64,000 bases of DNA from DATMGU01 sp035555315 (GTDB lineage: Bacteria; Pseudomonadota; Alphaproteobacteria; ATCC43930; CGMCC-115725): assembly GCA_035555315.1 (NCBI GenBank), contig DATMGU010000046.1:267881-331880 (forward strand), read 5' to 3'. Below, in pieces: positions 34,485 to 43,050 of this stretch (positions are counted from its first letter, which is position 1; each line of letters starts with the position of its first letter). The notes under the pieces were generated by a model. It saw only the letters and a list, made by a program, of their open reading frames with translations, did no database searches and was not told the origin of the DNA. The position numbers and the translations under genes are program-made.

Positions 34485-34592
34485 ATGGTTCGGCGTTGGG
34501 AACGGATCGCCCATCAAGTCGCCTACCCGCCCGAGGTGGTGGAAAATGCCCTCGCCCACCGTCAAGCATACTTGTTTGTATACGAACAATAG
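34485..34592 (+). pseudogene. possible remnant of a P4-type tyrosine recombinase (integrase) C-terminus
   Basis: The frame reads MVRRWERIAHQVAYPPEVV, then ENALAH, and stops at TAG 34590. The pattern W...YPxEVVExALAH resembles the segment of P4-like integrases just before the catalytic Tyr (family: W...xPREVxExALAH, then AAYRRGDLFEKR). The Tyr segment is degraded to RQAYLFVYEQ. Such integrases often target small RNA genes, and ffs is next door. The match is short and no search was run. Confidence 0.35.
34572..34589. promoter_or_regulatory. 18-bp palindrome, GntR/FadR-like operator candidate
   Basis: TTGTTTGTATACGAACAA is symmetric except at one base pair. Its GTATAC core resembles known GntR-family operators. 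It lies ~125 bp before the FMN monooxygenase start. No regulator gene is adjacent. Confidence 0.4.
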
Positions 34593-34714
34593 CATAGCCT
34601 GCGCGATAGGCTGGTCGCGACGATTTTGGATTGCGAGAATGCCTGTGCACCGGGATGCAGCACCCTTCGGCTAGCGATATCCAGGGCTCATTTGACCTGA
34701 GGAGTGGGAACCAC

Positions 34715-36022
34715 ATGCCGCAGCGACAAATGCATCTCGTCGCATACCTGAAGACAGGCCCGACCGCCCTGCATATCGGTGGTTGGCGCCATCCCGAAGC
34801 GACGCTGGACGACATATTCGATCCCAGCCGATACCAGCACATCGCTCGGGTGCTCGAGGCCGCGAAGTTCGACGGCTGCTTCTTCGCCGATCTCTTCGGG
34901 CTCTACGACGTGCATCAGGGCACCGTCGACGCCTATGTGCGGCGCGGCGGCCAGATCAGCTATCTCGACCCGACCGTCGTCCTGCCGATCATGGCGGCCG
35001 TCACCAGCAATCTGGGCCTCGGCGCCACCCTCTCCACCAGTTTCCACACGGCCTACCATCTCGCCCGCTGGCTGGCGTCGCTTGATATCCTGAGCAAGGG
35101 CCGGGTCGCCTGGAACGTGGTGACATCGGCCACCGACCTCGAGGCCAGGAATGCCGGCCTCGACGAGCTGCCGCCGCGCGAGCTGCGATACGACCGCGCC
35201 GACGAGGTGATGGAAGCCTGCTTCGCCCTATGGAACAGCTGGGATGAGGATGCGCTGATCCGCGACAAGGAAGCCGGGATCATGGCGGATCCGGCCAAGG
35301 TGCATTACGCCAATTACGAGGGCCGTTGGATCAAGACGCGCGGTCCGCTGTCGATTCCGCGGAGTCCGCAAGGTCGTCCGGTCATCATGCAGGCCGGCAG
35401 TTCGGATCGCGGGCGTGAGTTCGCCGCACGCTGGGCGGAGGTGATCTTCACCATCCAGCGCGGCCAGGACGAGATGCGTGAATTCTACACGGACATAAAA
35501 TCGCGGATGCAGCAACGCGGCCGCGCGCCGAGCGAATGCGCCATTCTGCCCGCTGTGACTGTGGTGCTCGGCGAGACGGAGTCCATCGCCAGGGAACGGG
35601 CCGACTATCTCAATAGCCTGATCGATCCGGAACTCAGCCTGGCCTCCTCCTCCAGCAATCTGGGGGCGGATCTGACGAAGCTGGGTTCGGGCAAGACACT
35701 TGCCGAGCTTCAGGGCAACCAGGGCATGAAGGGCTCGCAGGACCTCGTGGAGCAGACGATGAAGGCCGAAGGTGTCAGCTTCAAGGAGGCCGTGGTGAAG
35801 CGCGGGCTAGGCCGGGAACTTGTCGGTACGGCGAGCATGGTCGCCGATCACCTGCAGGAAGTATTCGAATCCGGCGTATGCGACGGCTTCGTGCTGTCGC
35901 CGACCATGTTCCCTGGAATGTTCGAGCAATTCTGCCGCAGCGTAGTACCGGAACTGCAGCGCCGCGGCATCTTCCGCACCGAATATACCGGGCGAACCCT
36001 CCGAGAAAACATTCGAGGCTGA
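34715..36022 (+). CDS. FMN-dependent monooxygenase, NtaA/SnaA/DszA (LLM) family
   Basis: A 435-residue bacterial-luciferase-like flavin monooxygenase. Recognisable segments are MHLVAYLKTGPTALHIGGWRHP, FFADLFGLYD, GLGATLSTSFHTAYHLAR, LSKGRVAWNVVTSATDLEARN, HYANYEGRWIKTRGPLSIPRSPQGRPVIMQAGSSDRG-type (residue ~200-245) and the C-terminal FPGMFEQFCRSVVPELQRRG. Members oxidise aminopolycarboxylates, dibenzothiophene sulfone, streptogramins or alkyl sulfides using FMNH2 from a separate reductase, which is not encoded nearby. ATG 34715 follows AGGAG. The substrate is unknown; an orphan sulfonate-type binding protein 3 kb away hints at organosulfur use (weak inference). Confidence 0.88.
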   Translation: MPQRQMHLVAYLKTGPTALHIGGWRHPEATLDDIFDPSRYQHIARVLEAAKFDGCFFADLFGLYDVHQGTVDAYVRRGGQISYLDPTVVLPIMAAVTSNLGLGATLSTSFHTAYHLARWLASLDILSKGRVAWNVVTSATDLEARNAGLDELPPRELRYDRADEVMEACFALWNSWDEDALIRDKEAGIMADPAKVHYANYEGRWIKTRGPLSIPRSPQGRPVIMQAGSSDRGREFAARWAEVIFTIQRGQDEMREFYTDIKSRMQQRGRAPSECAILPAVTVVLGETESIARERADYLNSLIDPELSLASSSSNLGADLTKLGSGKTLAELQGNQGMKGSQDLVEQTMKAEGVSFKEAVVKRGLGRELVGTASMVADHLQEVFESGVCDGFVLSPTMFPGMFEQFCRSVVPELQRRGIFRTEYTGRTLRENIRG

Positions 36023-36123
36023 CCGCCCACCTACAGGTCGGCACCACGGCTCGCGAGGTCGATGTGATGGGCGTAATGCCGGCCGTCTTGCTCCGCACCC
36101 GGGGGCGTGCGAGGTTGGCAGTC

Positions 36124-37068
36124 ATGAATCGTATTAATTTCTATGCGCCGGGTGACCTGGATCGAGCGAGCCATCTGCGCAAGGACGAGGCTTGGCTGCG
36201 TGACCGGCTGACCGACCCCACCAGCCGTTTCGCGCCGGTCTGGAAGTCGCAGCATCTGGTGGTGACCAGTCCCGACGGCCCAACCGCCGTGCTGGCGCGT
36301 CCCGATCATGTCGCGTCCGTGCTGCCACAGGCGAATGCGGTGATCTTCCTCGGCATCGAAGATGGTGGCGCGCGCTTCGCGATCGACCTGCCGCCGGAAG
36401 AGGCGCCGCCGCTCGACCGCCTCGCAGGTGCTGTGGATGAGGCGCTGGGGCAAGGCGCCGCCGAGCCGCGCTTTCAGGATCTGCGCGCGGTCGGCCCGTT
36501 GCTGCCGCGGGCCGAGGGGGCGCTGCTGGCCTATGCGCGCGGCGTCATCCATTGGCACGGCCGGCACCGGTTCTGCGGCGTCTGCGGCAGCCCGGCGGAG
36601 AGTGCGGAGGGCGGCCATGTGCGTCGCTGCGCCAACCCCGCCTGCGCCACCACACATTTCCCACGCACCGACCCGGCGGTCATCATGTTGGTGACCGACG
36701 GCGACCAGGCGCTGCTGGGCCGTCAGCCGGTCTGGCCCAAAGGTATGTACTCGACCCTCGCCGGCTTCGTTGAGCCCGGCGAATCGCTCGAAGCGGCGGT
36801 CGCGCGCGAGGTGTATGAGGAAGCGGGCGTCGTCGTCGACGATGTGCGCTATCACTCCTCGCAGCCCTGGCCGTTCCCCGCCTCGATCATGCTGGGCTTC
36901 TATGCCACGGCGCGCGGCACCGACATCAAGGTCGACCAGACCGAGATCGAGGATGCCCGCTGGTTCGACCGCGACTGGCTGCGCACCCACCATGACGACG
37001 AGGCGTTTCGCCTGCCGCGAGCGGATTCGATCGCGCGACGGCTGATCGAGGATTGGTTGGCGCAATAG
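36124..37068 (+). CDS. nudC: NAD(+) diphosphatase / NADH pyrophosphatase (Nudix)
   Basis: Cleaves NAD(H) to NMN(H) and AMP and can remove NAD caps from RNA. The 314-residue protein has a four-Cys zinc ribbon (CGVCGSPAESAEGGHVRRC, then ANPAC), the SDPAVI-like block RTDPAVIMLV and a Nudix box GFVEPGESLEAAVAREVYEEAGV. The NudC-specific SQPWPFPASIMLGF (family SQPWPFP) follows. ATG 36124 reads MNRINFY. The frame is open upstream; ATG 36067 is possible but adds a non-conserved Arg-rich stretch. Confidence 0.92.
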   Translation: MNRINFYAPGDLDRASHLRKDEAWLRDRLTDPTSRFAPVWKSQHLVVTSPDGPTAVLARPDHVASVLPQANAVIFLGIEDGGARFAIDLPPEEAPPLDRLAGAVDEALGQGAAEPRFQDLRAVGPLLPRAEGALLAYARGVIHWHGRHRFCGVCGSPAESAEGGHVRRCANPACATTHFPRTDPAVIMLVTDGDQALLGRQPVWPKGMYSTLAGFVEPGESLEAAVAREVYEEAGVVVDDVRYHSSQPWPFPASIMLGFYATARGTDIKVDQTEIEDARWFDRDWLRTHHDDEAFRLPRADSIARRLIEDWLAQ

Positions 37069-37082
37069 GGGGCTGTGCCCCC
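37068..37082 (+). terminator. GC hairpin overlapping the end of nudC
   Basis: GGGGGC-TGT-GCCCCC immediately at the nudC stop. No T-run follows, so at most a weak terminator. Confidence 0.3.
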
Positions 37083-37186
37083 GGGCGCCGGGGAGCCGAT
37101 CTCTTGCACGTTTGTGGACTAACCGCGAAGCTGACGTAACCGCCCCCGCTGCCTCCCCTGTGGGCGCTTTTGCGCGAGGTACGCCG

Positions 37187-38494
37187 ATGCTATCCGGGAT
37201 GCCTCCTCGCCTCGTCGTTGTCGGCGGGGGCTTCGGCGGCCTCAACGTGGTGAAGAGCCTTGCCGGCTTGCCGGTCGATATCACGCTGATCGACCGGACC
37301 AATCATCATCTCTTCCAGCCCTTGCTCTACCAGGTCGCGACGGCGGCGCTGGCGCCCTCCGACATCGCTTATCCGACCCGGTCTCTGTTCGCCGGACAGC
37401 GCAACGTCACCGTGCTGATGGGCGAGGTGACCGGCGTCGATCCCATCCGCCGGGTCGTCTCGGTCAGGGATACGGGGGAGATCGGTTACGACTATCTCGT
37501 GCTGGCGATCGGCTCGGTTTATAGCTGGTTCGGCCATGACGAATGGGCGACCCACGCGACGGTGCTGAAGACGCTGGATGACGCGATCACGCTGCGCGTC
37601 CGGCTGCTCGGCGCCTTCGAACGGGCCGAGAGCCGGACCGAGCCGAGGGAGATCGACCGGCTGCTGACCTTCGTGGTGATCGGCGGTGGCCCGACCGGGG
37701 TCGAGCTGGTCGGCGCCATCGCCGAGCTGGCGCGCTCCACCCTCGCGCGGGATTTCCGGCGTATCCATCCGGGTTCCGCCCGTATCTTGTTATGCGAGGC
37801 GGGGCCGCGCCTGCTCGGCACATTTCCCGAGGCACTGTCGGAATACGCGGCCGATAAGCTGCGACAGCTTGGCGTGGATGTGCGGCTGGGGGCGGCGGTC
37901 GAGAAGATCGACGCCGAGGGGATCGTCGTCGCCGGAAACGCCGGCGCCTGCGAGCGGATCGCCAGTGCCAGCGTCTTCTGGTGTGCCGGCACGGCGGCAC
38001 GCCCCGTGGCCACTTGGTTGGGTGCGCCGGCGGCACGGAATGGCGCCGTGCAGGTCGAGCCGGATTGCTCGGTACCGGGTCACCCGGACATCTTCGCCGT
38101 CGGCGACGTCACATCGTTCACCACCAACGACGGCCGCACCCTGCCGGGTCTGGCGCCGGTGGCGAAGCAGCAGGGCAAATATGTCGGCCAGCTGATCGCC
38201 CGCCGGATCGCCGGTCAGCCGCCACCGGGCCCGTTCGTCTACCACGATGCCGGTGCCCTCGCGATGATCGGCCGATCATCGGCGGTGGCGGATTTCGGCT
38301 TCGTCAGATTGCGCGGCGTGCTCGGCTGGCTGTTGTGGAGTGCCGTGCATCTGCTGCTGTTGGTCGGGTTTCGCAATCGGCTCGCGGTCTATCTCAATTG
38401 GAGCTGGGCGTGGCTGACCTGGGGACGGGGCGCGCGCTTGGTGACACGCCCCGACGATTTGGGCACCTTCCATTTCGATCGGGGGGATGATTGA
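37187..38494 (+). CDS. ndh: type II NADH:quinone oxidoreductase (NDH-2 family FAD protein)
   Basis: A peripheral-membrane, non-proton-pumping NADH dehydrogenase. The 435-residue protein has an FAD-binding Rossmann motif (LVVVGGGFGGLNVVKSL), FQPLLYQVATAALAPSDIA, the NADH motif FVVIGGGPTGVELVGAIAEL, and VFAVGDV-like IFAVGDVTSF with LPGLAPVAKQQGKYV. The C-terminus (GVLGWLLWSAVHLLLLVGF, ~375-395) is the usual membrane-anchoring part. ATG 37187 with GAGG 7 bases upstream is preferred to the TTG at 37112. It overlaps the ComB-like gene by 1 base. Confidence 0.92.
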   Translation: MLSGMPPRLVVVGGGFGGLNVVKSLAGLPVDITLIDRTNHHLFQPLLYQVATAALAPSDIAYPTRSLFAGQRNVTVLMGEVTGVDPIRRVVSVRDTGEIGYDYLVLAIGSVYSWFGHDEWATHATVLKTLDDAITLRVRLLGAFERAESRTEPREIDRLLTFVVIGGGPTGVELVGAIAELARSTLARDFRRIHPGSARILLCEAGPRLLGTFPEALSEYAADKLRQLGVDVRLGAAVEKIDAEGIVVAGNAGACERIASASVFWCAGTAARPVATWLGAPAARNGAVQVEPDCSVPGHPDIFAVGDVTSFTTNDGRTLPGLAPVAKQQGKYVGQLIARRIAGQPPPGPFVYHDAGALAMIGRSSAVADFGFVRLRGVLGWLLWSAVHLLLLVGFRNRLAVYLNWSWAWLTWGRGARLVTRPDDLGTFHFDRGDD

Positions 38495-39234
38495 TGACCT
38501 CCGCGAGGGCGCAAACCTCCGCGAGGGCCCTGTGCGAATGGGGTGGCGCGGGGATCGAGGCGCTGCGTGACCGGGTGGCGGTGCTGGTCATCGTCGATGT
38601 GCTGTCATTCTCGACCGCCGTCGATGTCGCGGTGTCGCGGGGGGCGGCCGTCATCCCGTTCCCGCTCGGTGACCCGGACGCGGCGCGCGCGGCGGCCGAT
38701 CGGGCTGGCGCGGTGCTGGCGATGCCCCGGCGCGCCGAAGGCGGCCAGTTCAGCCTATCGCCTGCCAGCCTCGCGACGCTTGCCGAGGGCACCAGATTGC
38801 TGCTGCCCTCGCCGAACGGCTCCCGCCTGTCGCTGGGCGGGGATGCCACACCGGTCCTGGCAGGTTGTCTCAGGAATGCGACGGCGGTGGCCGGGGTCGC
38901 CCGCCGGATCGCCGGGACTGGCGCCATCGGCGTGATTCCGGCGGGCGAACGCTGGCCCGATGGTAGCCTGCGCCCGGCGATCGAGGATCTCATCGGGGCG
39001 GGCGCCATCCTGCACGCCCTCGATCTGCCGCTCTCGCCCGAGGCGCTTGTGGCACGGGAGGCGTTCCGCTCGGCCGGTGCCGGCCTCGCCGATCTCCTCC
39101 GCGCCTCGATGTCGGGGCAGGAGCTGATCGGTCGGGATTTCCCCCAGGATGTCGAGTACGCCGTCGCGACGGATGTCAGCCTGACCGTCCCGATGCTGCG
39201 CGATGGGGCGTACCGCGCGGTTGCCCCATCATAA
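38494..39234 (+). CDS. 2-phosphosulfolactate phosphatase (ComB) family protein
   Basis: A 246-residue ComB-fold protein. Visible features are CEWGGAGIEALRDRVAVLVIVDVLSFST (the conserved metal-site VDVLSFST), the LLLPSPNGSRLSL loop, AGCLRNATAVA and VIPAGERWPDGSLRPAIEDLIGAGAI. True ComB dephosphorylates phosphosulfolactate in coenzyme M synthesis; most bacterial relatives have unproven substrates. The TGATG overlap with ndh shows translational coupling. The role with NDH-2 is unclear. Confidence 0.85.
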   Translation: MTSARAQTSARALCEWGGAGIEALRDRVAVLVIVDVLSFSTAVDVAVSRGAAVIPFPLGDPDAARAAADRAGAVLAMPRRAEGGQFSLSPASLATLAEGTRLLLPSPNGSRLSLGGDATPVLAGCLRNATAVAGVARRIAGTGAIGVIPAGERWPDGSLRPAIEDLIGAGAILHALDLPLSPEALVAREAFRSAGAGLADLLRASMSGQELIGRDFPQDVEYAVATDVSLTVPMLRDGAYRAVAPS

Positions 39235-39265
39235 GCTTGGCGACCTTTCGGTCACCTGACCTATC

Positions 39266-40249
39266 TCAGCTAACGGCGGCGTTGAACGAACGGTCGAACA
39301 CGGCGGTGGCATCCAGGCGCGCGCGGATTAGCCGGGCCGACTGGTACCGGTCGGCGGTGCGCTGCTCGTCGGCGATGACCTGATCGTCGATCGCCACCGC
39401 GCGCGGGCTGTCGGTCTCCAGCCAGCGCTTGGCGACGGCTTCGGACACGCCGATCTCCGCGGCCAGCACCCGCGCATAGGCATCCGTATTCTGGAGGGCC
39501 CAGCGCCTGGCCCGGGCGAGGCGCCCGAGGAAATCCGCCAGTGCCGCGCGTTTTTCCGTGATGGCTGTGGTTGTCGCCGTCACGAAGGACAAGCCGGACA
39601 GCAGACCATTGCCGCCATCGATGATGACGCGTGCGCCATCCACCAACTGCGCCTGGGCGACATAGACGTTCCAGGTCGACCATGCCTCGACCGAGCCCGC
39701 CGCCAGCGCCGCCTTGGCATCCGACGGCAACAGATTGGCGAGCCGAATATCGTCGGCGCTCCAGCCCTCCCGTTCGGCGATCGCCAGCAGCAGGGCATGG
39801 CCGACCGAGCCCCGGTTGGTGGCAATCGGATGGCCCTTCAGCTGTCCGATCTCGTGGATCGGCGAGTTGGCCGGCACCACGATCGCGGTGCCGGCACCGC
39901 TCCCGCGATAGGCGGCCACGATGCGCGCCTCGACGCCACTGGCCAGCGCGAAGGTCGTCGGCGAATCGCTGGCATAGGCGGTGTCGACCGCCCCCGCGTT
40001 CAGCGCTTCAAGCAGCGGTGCGGCCGCCGCGAACTGGTTCCACTGCAGCTTGTACGGCAGGTCATCGAGCACGCCCGCGGCCTTCATCACCGCCTCGTTG
40101 CCGCCCTTCTGGTCGCCGGCGCGCAGGACGGTGCCCGGGGAGATGGGGGTAGCAGCACGGGTCATGCCCGGCAGGGCGCCGATCGCCAGGGTCGCCGCTG
40201 ACGCCCCTAGAAAAAGGCGGCGGGTTACGAGGCTGGACACGGTCATCAT
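39266..40249 (-). CDS. ABC transporter substrate-binding protein, aliphatic sulfonate/taurine type (orphan)
   Basis: A 327-residue periplasmic binding protein of the SsuA/TauA/NrtA group. Its N-terminus has twin arginines (VTRRLFLGASAATLAIGALPG), then AGDQKGGNEAVMKAAGVLDDLPYKLQW, SDSPTTFALASG and GSVGHALLLAIAEREGW, close to SsuA. No permease or ATPase genes lie beside it, so it must share a transporter encoded elsewhere or act as a sensor partner. The start is ATG 40249 or 40246. The ligand is inferred. Confidence 0.85.
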   Translation of the reverse strand: MMTVSSLVTRRLFLGASAATLAIGALPGMTRAATPISPGTVLRAGDQKGGNEAVMKAAGVLDDLPYKLQWNQFAAAAPLLEALNAGAVDTAYASDSPTTFALASGVEARIVAAYRGSGAGTAIVVPANSPIHEIGQLKGHPIATNRGSVGHALLLAIAEREGWSADDIRLANLLPSDAKAALAAGSVEAWSTWNVYVAQAQLVDGARVIIDGGNGLLSGLSFVTATTTAITEKRAALADFLGRLARARRWALQNTDAYARVLAAEIGVSEAVAKRWLETDSPRAVAIDDQVIADEQRTADRYQSARLIRARLDATAVFDRSFNAAVS

Positions 40250-40473
40250 TCACCATCGCTCGGAAATAGGTGGGGTCATGAGAAAGACGAGCTTCGCCCT
40301 GGAACTCATAACAAATCTCGCCACTAACCGAGCCCCATTCAACAAGTATTGATCGGCTATCCGTAAAAAAGAATATCGATCTATGGGGCGGCGTGAAAAT
40401 AGTCATAAATATCGTGGCGATGGGACAAAGGAGTAACTCATCCTCATGAAGTTGGTCGGTCGGATGGTGTGTT

Positions 40474-41580
40474 TTAGGCTGGACGTACCCGTATCGGTCT
40501 ATTCTGTTTCAAGGTCGGGGCCTTGCTATCGATCGCCGTTCGCGTTAGGCGCCGCCGATCTTGGTTCTCATAATAATCCAGCATATCCTGCGGGAGCATC
40601 ATTTGGCCGGACTTCGAACCCAGGAAGTAGAAGCCGGACGCGGCATCATTGTTCGGGCGGCCCCTGCCCAGGCCATCGAGAAAGCGCAGCCAGAAGAAGG
40701 GAATGGTCAGCACTGTCGAGAGCTTGGTTCCCATGCCGAGCGAGCGCCAAAGCTGCCGCACGGCATCGACGGCGACGGTCCCCGCCCCCTGGACGGAACC
40801 GGCGTCAAGCTCGGCGAAGCGCTTGAACAGCCATCGATGCCCGCTCATCGTGAAGCGCGTGAAATCATAGGCGCCCTCATGCACTGGCTGCATGAAGGGG
40901 GTTTCCGCATAGACGATGCCGCCGGGTTTCAGCACCCGGAAGATTTCCGCCGCGACAGCATGCGGCTCGAGCACATGCTCCAGAACCGCCTGGATCCACA
41001 CCCCATCGAAACTGTCCTCGGTGAAGGGCAGGGAATGACCATCCGCTACCAGACGCGTATGATGCGACGCGTAGACATCAGTGCCGATCAAGCGGATGGC
41101 ATCGTCTTCATAGAGCGCCTTGGCACCCTCGCCGATCGCGCCGCCGCCGATCGTCAACACGACCGGACGAGGGTTCCCGACCTTGACCAAGTCGATGAAG
41201 GTCGCGGCGTTGCGGGCCGCGACCGGGTTGGTGCCGATAATGAGCTGGCGCAGCCGGAGCCGCCAGCTGCGACGATCGTCATCCCGCGGAATGACGCTGC
41301 CCGGCTGGCCCGTCTGATAGGAGGTTTCTTTGAAAAGGCTGGCGTCGAAATCAATCAGCACCGGCTGTCCCGCCGCCATGGGGAAACCTGTTCCCGCGTA
41401 TCTACAGTTTTGATTGCTGCAATGCAGCCGCGGCGGCCGCTTGTTCAAAGAGTCAACGGGGTCAGGGAGAGAAAAAAGCTTCGCCATGCAACATGGACAT
41501 CGCAGAATATCTCCCGCGATATCGTTGACATGCGCCGTATAATTGATTTCTGGAATCGAAATCTGAAAAAGTGCGTGCAT
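40474..41580 (-). CDS. SAM-dependent methyltransferase with Trm112-like zinc ribbon, paralogue 1
   Basis: A 368-residue protein. An N-terminal zinc-ribbon of Trm112/UPF0434 type (LRCPCC ... LHCSNQNCRYAGTGFPMAAGQPVLIDFD, ~28-80) is fused to a class I methyltransferase. Motif I is VLTIGGGAIGEGAKAL, followed by IGTDVYAS, ADGHSLPF, DGVWIQAVLEHV and a GGIVYAETPF segment. A basic tail of ~35 residues is absent from the paralogue. It is a tandem duplicate of the gene at 41804 and starts collinearly with it. Substrate unknown; fused methyltransferases of this type often act on glycans or lipids, but nothing here decides. Confidence 0.82.
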   Translation of the reverse strand: MHALFQISIPEINYTAHVNDIAGDILRCPCCMAKLFSLPDPVDSLNKRPPRLHCSNQNCRYAGTGFPMAAGQPVLIDFDASLFKETSYQTGQPGSVIPRDDDRRSWRLRLRQLIIGTNPVAARNAATFIDLVKVGNPRPVVLTIGGGAIGEGAKALYEDDAIRLIGTDVYASHHTRLVADGHSLPFTEDSFDGVWIQAVLEHVLEPHAVAAEIFRVLKPGGIVYAETPFMQPVHEGAYDFTRFTMSGHRWLFKRFAELDAGSVQGAGTVAVDAVRQLWRSLGMGTKLSTVLTIPFFWLRFLDGLGRGRPNNDAASGFYFLGSKSGQMMLPQDMLDYYENQDRRRLTRTAIDSKAPTLKQNRPIRVRPA

Positions 41581-41803
41581 TCGAATGTGCCTAAGATAGT
41601 AGTTTCTGGCGCTGAGCGCTTTTTTTTGGTTTTATTTTCTGGCAGCCTCGATCCGAGTCATTAGGCTACGCCAGCATCCGTTAGTAAGCCGTGTAGAGTG
41701 TGGCATCACTCCGTCGAATGACGTAGAAAAAAATGCCCGCCGGTTCGATGGCAATATCGGCTTGCGCAGCCGGCGCCCCTCCGCCACATGTTCAAGCGAT
41801 CTC
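41581..41803. other. AT-richer spacer between the two methyltransferase paralogues
   Basis: No gene seen. GC content falls compared with the window, with runs such as T8 at 41620-41627 and A7 near 41726. It should hold the promoter for paralogue 1 (minus strand). Confidence 0.5.
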
Positions 41804-42793
41804 TCAGGTTTCGTAATATTCCAGCATGTCCCGCGGTTCCAACGGCTGCGCGGATTTTGTACCGAGGAAGTAGAAACCGGACGCGGCATCGTTATTCGGG
41901 CGCGTCCTGGTCAGGCGATCGAGAAAACGCAGCCAGAAGAAGGGGGCGGCCATAAGCGTCGCGAGCTTGTTGCCAGCACCGAGCGCGCGCCATAGATGCC
42001 GGATGGCACCGATGGCGACGGTTCCCGCCCCTTGGACGGAACCGGCGTCGAGCTCGGCGAACCGTCTGAACAGCCATCGATGCCCGCTCATCGTGAAGCG
42101 CGTGAAATCATAGGCGCCCTCATGCACCGGTTGCATGAAGGGGGTTTCCGCATAGACGCAGCCACTCGGCTTCAGCGTCCGGAAGATTTCCGCCACGACG
42201 ATTTGCGGTTCCAGCACATGCTCCAGAACCGCCTGGATCCACACCCCGTCGAAGCACCCATCGGCGAAGGGCAGATGATGGCCGTCCGCCACCAGATCGG
42301 TATAGCGCGACGCATAGACATCGGTGCCGATCAAGCGGATGGCATCGTCTTCATAGAGCGCCTTGGCACCCTCGCCGATCGCGCCGCCGCCGATGATCAG
42401 CACGATCGGTCGGGGGGTGTTCGCCTTGACCGAATCGATAAACGCCGAGGTATTGCGGGACACTACCGGGTTTGTACCATTGACGAATTTGCGGAACCGA
42501 AGACGCAGGCCACGACGATCGTCGTCCCGCGCAACGACGCTGCCCCGCGCCCCGTCGAAATAGGCGGTTTCTTTGAAAAGGCTGGCTTCGAAATCGATCA
42601 GCACCGGTTGACCATCGGCTATCGGGAAACCTCTTTCAGCATACGTGCATGCGGGGTTGCTGCAGTGTAGTGTTTCCGGAAGAAAAATGAGCCTCTTCAA
42701 GCATCGAGGACATCTTAAAATATTGCCGATAAAACTATCGATACGTTTCATGTACCTATAGTCTTTTGTAGATACTTGGAAAATATCTTGCAA
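41804..42793 (-). CDS. SAM-dependent methyltransferase with Trm112-like zinc ribbon, paralogue 2
   Basis: A 329-residue protein, collinear with paralogue 1 and sharing long identical blocks (ALYEDDAIRLIGTDVYAS, MQPVHEGAYDFTRFTMSGH, RPNNDAASGFYFLG). It has the zinc ribbon (LRCPRC ... LHCSNPACTYAERGFPI) and motif I VLIIGGGAIGEG. The start is TTG 42793 by collinearity with the other copy (FQVS against FQIS). ATG 42751 is the alternative and would lose 14 residues. The flanks are AT-rich compared with the core genome, suggesting acquisition followed by duplication (inference). Confidence 0.8.
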   Translation of the reverse strand: MQDIFQVSTKDYRYMKRIDSFIGNILRCPRCLKRLIFLPETLHCSNPACTYAERGFPIADGQPVLIDFEASLFKETAYFDGARGSVVARDDDRRGLRLRFRKFVNGTNPVVSRNTSAFIDSVKANTPRPIVLIIGGGAIGEGAKALYEDDAIRLIGTDVYASRYTDLVADGHHLPFADGCFDGVWIQAVLEHVLEPQIVVAEIFRTLKPSGCVYAETPFMQPVHEGAYDFTRFTMSGHRWLFRRFAELDAGSVQGAGTVAIGAIRHLWRALGAGNKLATLMAAPFFWLRFLDRLTRTRPNNDAASGFYFLGTKSAQPLEPRDMLEYYET

Positions 42794-43050
42794 TTTTAAG
42801 CGTGTCCGAGGTTGTTGTGGGGCGCAAGGTTCGTTTTGCCGATGATCTTGGCCCGGATCGCTAAATCACGGTCGCATTCGGACAGAAGGTTCTCCGGCGG
42901 CCGGAGTGGTCGATCCTCCCCAGCGGGTGGTGGGGTAAAATCGTCAGCTGATTGGGATAGGTCCCGGAAGCCGCCATCGACCGGCGTCATCTCGGGACAA
43001 TGTTCCTTGCCAGTGCCCGAACGGGATCACCGACCTTTTAGAGCCTGCCC

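Larger units (their letters stand above)
34374..34714. other. 341-bp region between ffs and the FMN monooxygenase
   Basis: No intact gene. It holds the ffs promoter (minus strand), a possible tyrosine-recombinase C-terminal remnant (34485-34592, + strand), an operator-like palindrome (34572-34589) and presumably the promoter of the monooxygenase gene. Confidence 0.6.

Noticed and set aside
41609..41627. GCGC-TGA-GCGC followed by T8, terminator-like on the + strand
   Set aside because: No + strand gene ends here; both neighbouring genes are on the minus strand, and the stem is only 4 bp.
42796..42990. A 64-residue minus-strand ORF beside methyltransferase paralogue 2
   Set aside because: No ribosome site, no recognisable domain; could be a fragment, but nothing supports calling it.
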